Origin: Isoetes taiwanensis
Taxonomy: Eukaryota > Streptophyta > Lycopodiopsida > Isoetales > Isoetaceae
DNA: 64,000 nucleotides
Assembly (NCBI GenBank): GCA_021234155.1
Contig: JAJEKV010000049.1
Span: 4,459,001 to 4,523,000 of the forward strand
Direction of reading: 5' to 3'
Positions within the stretch are counted from its first letter, which is position 1. Every line of letters begins with the position of its first letter. Below the pieces are notes generated by a model. It saw nothing but the letters and a program-made list of their open reading frames with translations, did no database searches and was not told the DNA's origin. The position numbers were made by a program, and so were the translations under genes. Positions 34,641 through 46,087 of the stretch are shown here, one piece after another.

Positions 34641-36734
34641 GATAAGTCAACATAGACAATTCATTTCGACTGGGCTAGTAAAACGTGAGAATGGATGCTA
34701 ACTTGACTTGACCGCCATTCTCTTATTTTATAAGATCAACTGTCTTTGCTTTCATAGCTCCGGTGTATTTGTCCATACATTTCTCTCCAAGAGACAAGGC
34801 CAGTGTAGACATTAGCAAAAGGCTGGAAAAGCTGCAGCCCTCCCCCACTTTCCAAAACTCTTACAGGAATGTTGTTTTATATTTTCAAAATAAGTTTTAA
34901 CATAACGTGGAAAGACTAACCGATGTTATTCTGTGCAGGGCCAAGCTTGAGGATTTCATCAGACAGTTGCAACAAGTGTCAAAGCCAAAACACAATCTAT
35001 ATCAATGTATTAATATAGCCCTTTGTGAGAATTGGTGAGTTTAATGTGTATCTGAGACTACATGTTGCTAATTTACTATGTGTTCCCATCAACAACATCA
35101 TTCTTCGTCCAGAACGTATCAGCTTTACACTAGAGCCTTGCTGGCCTGGCTCTGAATCTCTTGTTCCTGTTATTAATCTCAACGATACTAATTCAGAAGA
35201 ATCCGAATATATCAGGCCACTGCTTTCGGAAGGTGTAGCAGGAATTGATAGGAAACAAATAATCTTTGTGATTATCCTAACCTGAACAATATTCTGGATA
35301 TAGAGTGGGCGCTTGCCTATGACATGCTTGGATCCGATCCACTGGAGTTTAGATCCATTTTGAAATATGAAATGACAACTTCGGATTCCGATTCTGTGAT
35401 ATGTGATAGTCTGGGGTTTTCATTATGTGTCAACTCGCCTACATCTCCTTTAAAGGCTTCCTTGTCTCAACAGGACTACAAAAACCTATTCCCTTTGCCC
35501 AAACGAGGTATTGCTACTAAGAAGCGGAGTTTTCCTGTCTCTTTGCAGACATAAGAAAATGTCAGGTTTTGTTCCACATTCTTTTGTGCCAATTGGTCCA
35601 CAATATTCAATAAATACTCTTGTTTCTTTTTATTTCTTTCATGTTTTTCCTCCCCGGAGGTTTTCAAACATATGGGAGAGATAAAATATTGCTTATTCAT
35701 CTGATTCTGAAACTCATCTCAACATGTATAAAATTCTGTCTCTTATTATTCATCAACATTATAAGAGGGGTCACGCGGGAGAAAGACTAATATAACGAGT
35801 GTCTTTTTTCTTGGACATTAAAAATAAATTTAAATCAAATCAATTCTTCTTGTTGGGCTGTCTTCTTGCTGTGAATTTTTTGTTGGTAAAGAGATGATGT
35901 GCCAAAAACACGGCATTTTACCTAACGATGCCTACAGTCATAAAGGTAGGTCTACAATCAATTATTAAACCAATAATCCAGTTGATACACTTCTTTTGCC
36001 ATTGAACAATTCATTCTTCTGAATTTCCTCACCAAGAAAATGGCCCACCACTAGGAAAATGGCTCGTGGAGGATCTTCACTGCGCAGATCTGGGCAAGCA
36101 ATTGGTCATGGGAATCTCTAAGAATTGCCCTATCCAATGACCCCAATTTCTAAGAATTGCCCTTTCCAATGACCCCAAAATTGCCCACTCCGATCCCTTG
36201 TATGAAAAGTTTTGAGGCCCTAAAGGGACCCCTTTTTTTGCTCCCTACTGGCACAATTAGGTATCCTAACAAGCTCAAAATAGGATGTGTGAGTAGTCAA
36301 ATTAGTGACATTTGCCAATAGCAAGTCGCCTCATGTGGAAAAGAATGTTTTATACAAATAACAAAGTTGGAGTTCCTGGCCATTCAAAACAAAATTATAA
36401 ATACAAAGCTTAAATGGGAAGAACTTGGCTATCTAATCGAGCCATAAAAAGCCCTTTTGGTGCCTTTTATAGAATCCATCAAACATCTAAATGTCAGCAA
36501 GTGATCGATAGTGGAATTCTTTTTCCTAAAGCTTGTGTGCATTTTGGTCCTAACTTTATCTTTTTTCTACCCAGCTACTTAGTTGGTCATCAAATGTAGT
36601 GGCAAACAACTTAGATAAGGGACTACTAACCATTATCTTATATTATACTGTTATAGCGTAAGTATACAATGGACCATGCCCTAATTTGGATGGCTAAGAT
36701 CATCAGATTGCATCCGAAGGCCAAGATTTTTTAT
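34641..36734. other. Intergenic DNA with two unassigned plus-strand open stretches
   Basis: 35025-35285 (LHVANLLCVPINNIILRPER) and 35324-35554 (SDSDSVICDSLGFSLCVNSP) are open on the plus strand and not low-complexity. They may be exons of one degraded gene, but I do not recognise a family. A 33-bp tandem duplication (tctaagaattgccct, then tccaatgacccca) is at 36118-36180. Confidence 0.35.
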
Positions 36735-37432
36735 CTTTTAAGGGGAAAGAGAAAGGGAAAGGGAGGATGAAAGGGGAAAAATGAAGAAGGAAAGGGAAAA
36801 ATCGCATAGAAAAAGGAAAAAAATAAAGGAAAAGAATTGGGGGGGGGAGGGGAGGAAAAGGAGGGAAAAGGACAATAGGAAGAGGGAAAGCATGAGGAAA
36901 GGAGGAAAAGGGAAGGGAAAATGGAGAAGAGAAAAATGGTGGAGAGAAGAAAAAAAAGGCATGAGAAAATAGAAAGGAAAAGGAAAAAGAAAAAGGAAGG
37001 CCGAAAGGGGAAAAGGAAAGGGAAAAAAGACACAAGGACATAAAAGAGGGGAAATGGAAAAGAGGAAGGGAAAAAGGGCATGCGAAAAAATGGAAGATGG
37101 AAAGGGAAAAAATAAAGGGAAAAAGAGCATGCGAAAAAATAAAAAGAAAAAAGAAAAAAGGGAATAAAGAAAAGCGGAAAAGGGTGGAGAAAAGAGGAAA
37201 AGGGGCACGTAAAAAAGAGGTGGGGGAAAGGATTGGAAATAGGCATGGGAAAATGGAAAAGGAAAGATAAGGGAAAAGGAAGGGGGAAAGGAAAGAGGAA
37301 AAGGGCATGGAAAAAAGGGGAAGGGATGAAAAATGAAAGAAAAGGAAAAAGGAGGCAAAAGGGAGGAAGGGAAGGAAAAAAGGGCACGAGGAAAAATAAG
37401 AGGGAAATAGAAACGAAGAAAGGGAAAAGGTA
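36735..37432 (+). repeat. Polypurine minisatellite, about 700 bp
   Basis: The plus strand is almost entirely A and G. The few pyrimidines cluster in a recurring ggcatg(n)gaaaa or ggcacg(n)gaaaa motif at about 36889, 36959, 37078, 37128, 37204, 37243, 37307 and 37383, giving an irregular period of 40-75 bp. Long minus-strand ORFs of more than 200 codons (Phe/Pro/Ser/Leu only) exist here purely because polypyrimidine codons contain no stops; they are not genes. Mirror-type purine tracts of this length can form triplex DNA. Confidence 0.9.
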
Positions 37433-38858
37433 TGATGTTTAGCTTGTTTGCGTTCCATCTATGTTTTGTCAGTATGGCAAAGGACGTTAATAATTTCATT
37501 GTGGTATAGCAAATCTCTTAAAACTCAGCGTCCATCTCGAACCTTATTCTCATCCCGATTTGGACTTCATCTTCGACATCGTCTCAACTTTTTCTCGCCA
37601 TAGACTATTCCCGCATGCTTATGTCAACTTTGCCTTTGAACTTAGCTGCTTATTTATCACTCGGACTTGAATTCGAATTAGTCCTTGGCCTCCCCTGTGG
37701 CTTGGGCTTGTTTTTCTCCTGTTTTTTCATAGAAGATAACCAATGTACAGGCGTGGTTGCAAAAATTGTCGATTTCAAACTGGGCGCCATATGGAGTTCT
37801 ACTTTTGGCCACCTTGCTCTGCATTATTCTCATAGACTTTCGCATTTTACATTTTGTTAGCTAGGTTCTTTAGGTTATGGGAAGTAAGTTTCTATGTCGT
37901 TTTCTCTAGGTACCTCTTCTTTGTTAAGTTTACAAGGGCATAGTGCTTCACCTTTCTTATTAGCTTATTGGTTGAAGTATTAGTCTAATTTCCTCTAGAT
38001 CCAGGCCTATACATTTTTCCTATTGGTTTTTATTGATATCCACCAATTGTTTTTTGGGATTGGGGTGGTTGTTTAGTCATAGGAATATTTTCTAATCTAT
38101 GAATTCGGATGGTGTCCCTAATCCCAATTTCTTCCATCCCATGCATGTTGTTGTTGTTGTTCTGGTTTGGGAGATTCTTCTTATCATGTTGTGTATCTAA
38201 GATGCATCTTGTTACCATGATTCGCGTGATTCTAGTTTGCCCATCGTTCTATGGTCCTTTGGATGTATTATCATTGTTTGTTGTTGGTACACTTCGATTT
38301 GCTTTATATTCATCTCTTCGACTAGCACATTTCTACTAGGGGTTGGGATGTTTAGTTCACATCATATTTGACCCTCTCTACCACATCCCTTACCCATATC
38401 CATCAACTTGACCACCTCATTGGACATCTTCTTTCTTGTAGTTCACATCATACTTTCTCATTTTTCTCATGGAATTACACCTTCATACGACCTCCACTTA
38501 TGTTCCTTGACCATTAACCTAACCTCGAACCCGACCTTAGCCTTATTCTCGATTGCGACCTTATCTTAGTTTTCTTTATCCCAGCTCTCGTTTCCTTTTA
38601 TCATGGACCACGTATGTCGTCGCATAGGGCCAAAATACATTCAACCCACTTTCAGCTCGATGGGGAGTTGCTCGCGCTGCGGCAGCTAGTGGAGTTCCCG
38701 ATAGTCTTCTTTTCGACATCATGGATGCGAGTGTTCATCCTCTTCTTACGCATGATACATTCAGCCCGATCTTCATGAGCAGTTGCAGTTATCTCGCCTC
38801 TTAGGTCTATGAGAAGAGCACTAGGTCTACGACGAGAGCAGAGTTCTCTTCTTTTCGG
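37433..38858. other. No gene recognised
   Basis: Short hydrophobic open frames (37615-37860 and 38109-38339 plus) lack recognisable domains. No splice pattern or repeat structure stands out. Confidence 0.35.
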
Positions 38859-39645
38859 CTGGTGTTTTGGTGTGCGTATATCGCGAGTCCTCATCACGAC
38901 AATGCAGATCGATCTACATCGTAGATCGAGATTCTCATGAAAGGGTGAGCGATATATACTCGGTCTTTTCATCTTTCTTCTCATTCAACGTTCTTCTCTT
39001 AGCAATAAACCCTCCTGTCCCGCCCTTCTGTTTCTTCTTCGAGGACCATCGACTCAGGTGTCATCTATGTTAAGAAATTTCATAATCTCTCTTTTTAAGC
39101 AAGTTATTGTTATTTATATATGCCTGGCACGCGTGACAAGCCCCTCCTTGTTATAGTTTTTTGTCGCGTGGCACGCATGACCAGCCCCTCTGGAGGTTTT
39201 CTTTCCAAGTTCTTTCAAGTCCTTTCAAAATTATATATTTTCACGTGGCACGCATGACCAGTCCCTCCTTGTTATAGAGGTTTATCGTCGCGTGGCACGC
39301 ATGACCAGCCCCTCTGAAGGTTTTTAAAAGTTCTTTCTGTTATGTTGCTATTTCTTATTTTATGTTATGTGGTTTTTATTGTTATCGCCATTCATTATAG
39401 GACACACGAACAGGAGTTCCAGCCATCCATATGCTATGCTTATTAACGAAACTTATGGGTACTTGCGTTTATATTTTCAAGATGAGAAAAATCAAGGAAC
39501 ATACATCTTTCCCCTTCGCTCGGTACCGGCCTTTTGCTTCCTCGCAAAAAATTCTAAACCCAATGTATATTGCTGCTATGATGAATGAAAAGCCTATCTA
39601 TCGGCCGGTGTTTTGGTGTGCGTATATCACGAGTCCTCATCATGA
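38859..39645. repeat. 44-bp direct repeat pair, with a perfect 9-bp hairpin
   Basis: cggctggtgttttggtgtgc at 38859 continues gtatatcgcgagtcctcatc; the same sequence with three changes is at 39602-39645. Just after the first copy, tcgatctac-atc-gtagatcga (38909-38929) is a perfect stem with a 3-base loop. The pair brackets the GC-motif cluster at 39125-39315 and may delimit an old insertion. Confidence 0.65.
39125..39315. repeat. Four copies of GTCGCGTGGCACGCATGACC motif
   Basis: Copies at about 39125-39146, 39163-39190, 39241-39267 and 39288-39315 end in agcccctc or a variant. They fall in two pairs, so a roughly 120-bp unit is duplicated. The motif is the reverse complement of the pair at 24519-24607. 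Confidence 0.75.
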
Positions 39646-39801
39646 GAATTATTGTTCTTTAAATGGGCCCTTATTAACACGATGGAATGCAACTACAAAA
39701 TAAGGTGTTGCACTTCGGTATATGGAAGGACCCACATGACAAAGTAATCAAAAACACATGGCCAGCGTTCGTGCAACACAGGGGGGTTTTTCGTAGGGGA
39801 G

Positions 39802-40435
39802 ATGCCCGCGAAGAAGAAAGACCCCATCGAATATGATGGGGACACAGCAAACCTGTTTGCGGTGATCAACGAACTCAAAAATGAGATCCACTGTTTGCGG
39901 TCGGAGGTCAAATCGATTCAGGGAACCCTGGACGAATTGCTTATCCAAAACCGAATCCGAGAAAACAAAATGCGAATGTCTTCAAACCTAAAACCCTCGA
40001 TTTTTAAGGCACAAATTACGAGTTGGAGAGTAAGCTAGCATCTTTGGTAGCGTAAACCACAAAGGAGCAAATGAAACTTCACCAAGTGAAGTCTCATCGA
40101 GCAAACAGAGCAAGAAATACGAGCCAAAAAAATCAAGATATCGGGTTTGCAAGAGGTAGAAGGAGAAGATTTGACAACCATGTTAGGGCTTTTTTCTCGA
40201 GACAATGCGTCTTCATGACCCACTTCATGTGTCGTCAAGAAGATTGGGGAAAACAGGTACATACTCGCCCAATTCTAGTGAAATTCCGCATAAAAAGAAG
40301 CTAGAGATAGAGTTCTCGCGATAACGTAAATGTGCTTAAGGGAGAGAAGATCCGGCCGGATCGGGACCTTACTCCAAGCCGCTTAGAACTGCGAAAGCTT
40401 GAATGGGCAAAAGTAAAAGAGGCCAGGGGATAAAG
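39802..40435 (+). pseudogene. LINE ORF1 (coiled-coil RNA-binding protein) remnant
   Basis: The ATG at 39802 opens a 78-codon frame with heptad-like spacing (NLFAVINELKNEIHCLRSEV and KSIQGTLDELLIQNR), a short coiled coil as in L1 ORF1 proteins that trimerise on the element RNA. After a stop, other frames continue with HTRPILVKFRIKR, VLKGEKIRPDRDL and TPSRLELRKLEWAKVKEARG (up to about 40435), the basic C-terminal domain that follows the coiled coil in L1 ORF1. At least two frame breaks are present. Confidence 0.65.
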
Positions 40436-40889
40436 GATTAGTTGCATATCCGGACCAAGCAGAAAAGCCATCATCACAAACAGAAAACACAAATTTAGGA
40501 AGCAAGGGCCTTGAGAATTAGTCTATGGAATGCGCATGGACTATCTCGGGAAAAAATAAATGCAACACCGAAAATTGGCAACACCAAGATCTATTATGCT
40601 TCACGAGACATGGGCTCACCCGGGCCGATCTCTACCCGACATACCGGGTTATGTAATCGCTAGCTCAAACTGAACGAGAAAGTAAATAGAGTTGGGCGTG
40701 GTTTTGGAGGCATAGCCCTGTGCAAGAAGAAAGATACAGCATATGATTTTCAGATCTTAAGGCAAGACCCAAGCAACCAATACATTTGGTTCCGGGTTAA
40801 TGGAAGGCAGCCACTAATTTTTTTTCGCTACTTTGCTCCAGAAAATGCTAGCATATATCATAAGCATAATCTAGACAAAGAGAACCCTT

Positions 40890-40969
40890 ACGGAAATTTG
40901 TGCTCGGATATTCTTGAATACTCATCCCAAGGAAATTTGTGCTCGGATATTCTTGAATACTCATCCCAA
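40890..40969. repeat. Tandem duplication of about 40 bp inside the LINE endonuclease
   Basis: ggaaatttgtgctcggatat followed by tcttgaatactcatccca occurs twice back to back. It duplicates the segment just before the catalytic MGDFN motif. The near identity of the copies shows it is recent relative to the general decay, or is an assembly artefact. Confidence 0.85.
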
Positions 40970-42315
40970 GGGGATATATTTATAATGGGTGATTTCAATG
41001 GCGTAACGGGCACCAAAGAAGTTTAATATCTTTGAGGATTTGGCAAATGTATGCCTTGATGAACACGAAGACCGTGATATGACAGATTTTCGTGAGGATA
41101 TAATATCCAATGAAATGGGTCACAAACCGCTTGAATTAAGCACCACCCGCCAACCAAAAATAATGAATGGAATAAAAGCTTTTCCACAATCCGTATAAGG
41201 TGACTTATAGGAATCACGCTGGAGGCAAAGACCATTGATTATCTTTTGGCAAGAAGCAAAGACATTATTTCTGATTTCCGGTGGGAGAACTTGGCTACAT
41301 GAGTCAGATCATGCGCCCTTGCATATAACACTTAAAGCTTTTGCCAAGCTAGAGATCTCGTCATGGGGGATTTGGGAGACCGATGCAAGAAATTTTCAAG
41401 GGCTCCTATTTAAAAGCAGGAAAAAGGCATTTGGGCTCACAAAGAAATTCATAATGTAAACCTTGCAATTCGTGGTGGGATTCGTAATGTCGGGGATGCT
41501 AGAAAAAGATTGCCACAAAATTGCATATGCAAGCCTAAATGGTACAAGCGGTTCATTAGGAACAAAAACGCTTTACTTTGCTCAAAGGCAATCGACCTAT
41601 CGTAACAACTTCTGAAATCTCCCAAAAGTTTCGGAGTAGACCGCAGGATGACCATATACAAACCGTTTCTAGATACCGAGTCTTTGTGTTAAAACATGTC
41701 GGGGATATATATGAGATAGACGGGCTTGAAAGCATGCCAAATCTGCGCCAACAAAGCAGCCCTTTTCACAAGAGTGAAGTTAAAGAATGCTTATCCAAAG
41801 CATCAAATAATAAGGCACGGGGTGACGCAGATGGCTTGTGCATGGAGCTTCTTAAATGGAGCGGGAAAATACATTAGCTACCCTAACAGAGCTGCTCAAT
41901 AATAGCTTAGTTCAAGGGCTACCAAGAAGTTGGAGAATTAATAGGGTCCACCCGATCCATAAAGGAGGAGACCAAAAGTTGCGGTGCAACTACGTAACTA
42001 TTTTAATCGGCAACAGTGTTCTCAAAAATCTTGGGCAAATTTTGTTAGAAGCAAAATCGAAGCTCATGGGCCGAAAGCAAAAGAATATTCGCTCACATTA
42101 CCAAGCGTGTTTTAGGCGTAAACATAGTACATTGGACCATGTGCTAACGCTTTTAGAGCGTTGATCGAAAGCCAAAGCTCCAAACGCATCCCTCAGACAT
42201 GGCTTTTATAGACTTCACAAAGGCATTCGACACGATCTCATAAAGGAACTCGCTGGATGATTAATTCAGATAGGTGTCCCTATGGAGCTAAGGAGTGCAG
42301 TATCCCAGTTATACA

Positions 42316-42551
42316 CAAGGGGGATTCACTGTAAGTGCCATACAATGTGCCTGAGTGACTTGTAGGGGGGTTTTTTCGACCCATTTCCATACGTATACGT
42401 AAGAGGTAGGGGGGTTTTTTGCCACTACTTGGGGTAAACTTTGTACGGAAGGGGTCGAATTTGCCTTTCAAGAAATCGTATACGGGGGTGTTTTTGATCA
42501 CCCTATGCACGCACATGGCATACCCCCCTTACTATAAGTGAACCCCCCGGG
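42316..42551. mobile_element. 236-bp hAT-like MITE inserted in the LINE, 8-bp target duplication
   Basis: It is flanked by GTTATACA at 42308-42315 and again at 42552-42559, a perfect 8-bp duplication. The left end reads CAAGGGGGATTCACT and the right end, reverse-complemented, CCCGGGGGGTTCACT, imperfect terminal inverted repeats. It has no coding capacity and contains repeated aggggggtttttt blocks. An 8-bp target duplication and G-rich ends suit the hAT superfamily. Removing it with one duplication copy makes the LINE frame read continuously (QLYSEVLIK). Confidence 0.8.
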
Positions 42552-43955
42552 GTTATACAGTGAAGTATTGATTAAGGTAGCATGGGACTTGGACACTGAA
42601 ATCAGAAGCACCATAGGAGTTCGGCAAGGGTGTCCCCTTTCCCCGACTCTGTTCGGAGTTTTTATAGATGAGTTAGATGATTGGTTCCGAGCCGGATCTT
42701 TAGCAGGAACAAAATTAGGCACATACATAGTGCAGCTTCTCCTATACGCAGATGATGTAGTCCTTCTTGCTAGTAAGAAGGTAACCTTGCAAGATCATTT
42801 ACAGAAGTTGGAGCAGTTCTGCGAAGCAAAAAAGATGAATGTAAACCTTTCAAAATCAAAGGTCATGATTTTTGGGACAAAGGAGCGGCCTGTTTTCACA
42901 TATAAGGGGCAGATTTTAGAAACAGTTGACTCATACAAATATCTAGGACTTGACATTGCATCCAATTACAGCTGGAAGAATTGCATAAATAGGCGAAGTC
43001 TCAAAGCGGAAGGCAAAGATTATTTAGCATGATGGCTAAGTGTAGAAAAGCCTCCCTCACCGACCGGAACTCAAGAAGATGCTATTCAAAACTCTTGTTC
43101 GCACCGGCCAGGCAGTATGGTGCTCCAATTTGGGGGCCGTAAATCTCAAGCAAGAATGTGGAAACAAATAGAGGGGGTCCGTAAGATGTATCCAAGGAGG
43201 AACTTGGGATAAGATCACAAACTCAGACGCCATAACTCTAGCAGATGTGTATGTTCCCGCTTTTGAGCTAGAAGGGCTTTTTCATGCTATAAATTTCTAT
43301 AATAGGGTTAAAGCACAAGATCCGAATAGGTTATCACATCAAGCACTAGAAAACTCAGAATGGCAAAGGAAGCTGTCGGCATGGGCTGGTAAATGGGGTT
43401 TAGAGAGCTCTTCATGGCCAACAGAGAAAGATGAAGTCCGAAAGCTTTACTTGAAAGGATGGCATTGGAAAAATTATGGGCTGATCCAGGGGAAGACGAT
43501 GCAACAATAAGGCGATATTAATTGCATGAGGACATATGAGAGCCAACTATATTTAAAGGCTAACATCCCCGCCAAAGACAAAAGGAAACTAATAGCCGTG
43601 TATAGAACCGGTCACAATAACTGAAATAGAAAAAAAGTGTGATGGGCAAAAATACCAGCAGAAAATCGTCTGTGTAGAATATGCAAGACAGGATGTGTAG
43701 AAGACGAAAATCATACTTTCATACAGTGTTCTGAATATGCAGATATTAGACACAACTTTGGCATCTAGGCCGAAGATTTCTCTTCACTGTTACATATACC
43801 ACCAATGACGCTGGGACCATATATAAGGGCGGTGGATGCACACCGTTCCTTGCTATTAAAATTGTAAATTGTTGTTCATGTGCTCCATGGCCTCCCGAGG
43901 CCCAAGTGAGCATCAGACATTATATAATAATAATAATAATATTCATTATTTGCAA

Positions 43956-46058
43956 TTCATTGGAGTAGTGTAATGTTATGCCAAGCGTGCCTCTAAAAAT
44001 CATTGATCTTTATTGGAGATGGCTATGCCAACTTGCAGCATTAAGGAATGAAGAAGGTAACTTTATTTATCTAGCACAATTCATTCATTTTTTCAAACAT
44101 GAAATACTTATTTGATGTATTGTCCTTGCAGATGAGCACGGGATTCCTTGCTCTATTGGGCATGATCCGTGCTTAACATATGAAAGAGACCTCTTAATAT
44201 GTTCTCTCTATCGAGCTGATGTACATTCTTTTTGGTCTATTAGAAAGCGAAAAATGATTGGTCATTGAATAAGCATTATTCTACCATTTTGTTCTATAAT
44301 GTTTGCTGCAAGAAAGCAAGAAGGTGAAATGTTCTAATTCTCCATAAGTGGACCAATAGCGACTGTTAACAAGAATTTGCACGGACATATATTGTAGCAA
44401 CCATATAAGCAAAAAGCATTGTATTCTCCAAGCTTTCGAGTTTCGGGTTTTCAAAGTTTAGCAAGATTTTCTTCTGCCATTCCTAGCCTAGATCCAAGCG
44501 TACATTTTTTTCCTAAGCTAGCATTCTCACATGGCTATAAGGTGTGCATTCTTCTCAATGGTTATAAAATCTACATGATAAATCCTCAGTACAAATCCAT
44601 ATATAGGGGATTTAAATTCAGCTATGAAGATCTTCCTATACAGCTTAGATAACCTTGATTCATAAAACGACATATAGCTAGAGAGAAAAACAAATAAAAT
44701 AACGCACATGTCCATAGATTTGCCTTGGCTCTGTGTTGTGAGGATGAGTTGTGGGATGGATGGCTACAAGGTTGAGTCCAAGCACTTGCATGCAATATTC
44801 CATTTTACCATGTGACATTCCACTACATCCATCTCATGAACGGAAAGCCAAAACCATAACAGATATTTCATTTACCCATTATGACATTCCATATCTGTCT
44901 CATGAACAAAGACCAACCATATACTAATTCTAAGCCAAACTAGGCATTTGGGCAAAAGTATGCTAGTGGGTATCAAAAAAACGCGGCCCCAGCACTTAGA
45001 TCAGCACCCTGGATGTACTATTCTATCATAGTATTCCACTTGTTATTAATTGGAATTGTTACATATTTCTATTGATTACCTAATTACCATGTGCTAGTAC
45101 CAGTAACACCTTAAACAAGCTGCCATATGGGGTGCTATATGAGTGCTGTCAGCATGTGTCCGGACGCCTGCTTTTGATACCCACCAGCATACTTTTGCCC
45201 ATTTAGAGCAGGTGCAGATTTTTATGGTGATTACATTTTTTGATATTATATTCAAGTCCAGCATGCTCAAGAACAAAATCCAGACTATACCAGCTACTAT
45301 CTCATTCTCTAGAAACCACACCAACTTCACAAACCACACCTCTGGAGCATCATCTCCAGATTGGCCTAGGGTTACGCTGACATCACGCGGATTGCCTCCA
45401 TCAGTATCCACAACGAGGGTCTTGCTGCAAGCCACCCCCTTGGCTGCAGACCTAGCCTCCTTCCTCACGATGACATCAGAAACCAATGTATAGAACAAAA
45501 ACAGGGAAATAATCTCTCACCTGTTCGTTATGCCCAGCAAGAGGAACAGGCCAAGGACAGGCTTCTTCAACACCCCGCCCTCCACCCATCTACAACCATG
45601 CCAAGACAAAGCCCCTTCCTTATCTCTAGCATCATACTGGCCCCTGCACCACATGCCTCCCTTCAAATTTATCCCTCCCCTATAACCATGCTTCCTCTGC
45701 ACCTAACCAATCAAAACCCTAAAACACCTCATTTCTACGTATGCTCCTACAAATACGTCCCTCCGCACCACTGCAAACCTTATGTTATAAAGCTATTCCA
45801 ACCTTCCATTGCAAACGTTATACCCATATGACATTCCACTACATCTGTCTCATGAACAAAGCCAACAACAGACTGGTTCTAAGCTAAACTAGACATTTAG
45901 GACAGGTGCAGATTTTTATGATAATTGCATTTTCTGAAATTACGTTTAAGTCCAGCATGCTCAAGAACAAAATCCAGCATAGAGAAAATGTGGAATCTCC
46001 AAATGGCCTCCTAAAAAATTATAAATTGTTTGTATTGTATTTTTTGATTAAAATATAA
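43956..46058. repeat. Non-coding DNA with a roughly 90-bp direct repeat pair
   Basis: gtgcagatttttatg, then attacatttt and aagtccagcatgctcaagaa with caaaatcca, occurs at 45205-45290 and 45898-45985. A second family (gacattccactacatc and tctcatgaacaaag) occurs near 44813, 44881 and 45832. The minus-strand open stretches at 45094-45498 and 45517-45702 share a donor-like site at their junction (aacag|gtgaga) and might be exons of an unidentified membrane protein (VLKKPVLGLFLLLGITN), but no family is recognised. Confidence 0.45.
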
Positions 46059-46087
46059 CTAGTAACTGGTGCCCGACGTTGCCGGGC
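46059..46087 (-). mobile_element. Helitron 3' end (minus strand)
   Basis: On the minus strand the hairpin GCCCGGCaacGTCGGGC (46071-46087) is followed by ACCAGTTACTAG and T, the same arrangement as the ends at 22003, 26293 and 56906. The body of this Helitron must lie at higher coordinates, in the region that holds the aminotransferase pseudogene. Its 5' end was not located. Confidence 0.7.

Larger units (their letters stand above)
40510..43770 (+). pseudogene. LINE ORF2 (APE endonuclease, reverse transcriptase, CCHC) pseudogene
   Basis: The endonuclease half shows SLWNAHGLSREKI (about 40520), ETWAHPGRSLPDIPGY, RGFGGIALCKK, the catalytic MGDFNGV (40985) and ESDHAPLHI (41300). The reverse transcriptase half shows AFDTIS-like sequence near 42225, then GVRQGCPLSPTLFGVF (42620) and the active-site YADDVVLLAS (42745), followed by NLSKSKVMIFG and YKYLGLDI. 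The end has CRICKTGC, then ENHTFIQC, a CCHC knuckle. The longest uninterrupted part is 42538-43032. Frameshifts and stops break it in many places, and the MITE sits between the ISQLY and SEVLIK parts. It would have nicked target DNA and primed reverse transcription. Confidence 0.8.
39802..43955 (+). mobile_element. Decayed L1-type LINE retrotransposon
   Basis: In order on the plus strand: a coiled-coil ORF1 remnant, an APE-type endonuclease, a reverse transcriptase, a C-terminal CCHC knuckle (43671-43729), a non-coding tail and an (ata)n run at 43930-43955 that fits a LINE 3' tail. The order and motifs are those of plant L1-clade elements. Numerous frameshifts and stops, a 39-40 bp tandem duplication at 40890-40969 and a 236-bp MITE (42316-42551) make it inactive. 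The 5' limit is set at the first recognisable codon; the true 5' end and the target duplications were not found. Confidence 0.8.

Noticed and set aside
36703..37499. Minus-strand ORFs of 218-253 codons rich in Phe, Pro, Leu and Ser
   Set aside because: They arise because the polypyrimidine strand contains almost no stop codons; three overlapping frames are all open, which is a composition effect.
45094..45702. Two minus-strand ORFs as a genuine membrane protein gene
   Set aside because: A donor-like site joins them plausibly, but there is no family match by eye and part of the sequence belongs to a local repeat; kept only as a note in the region entry.
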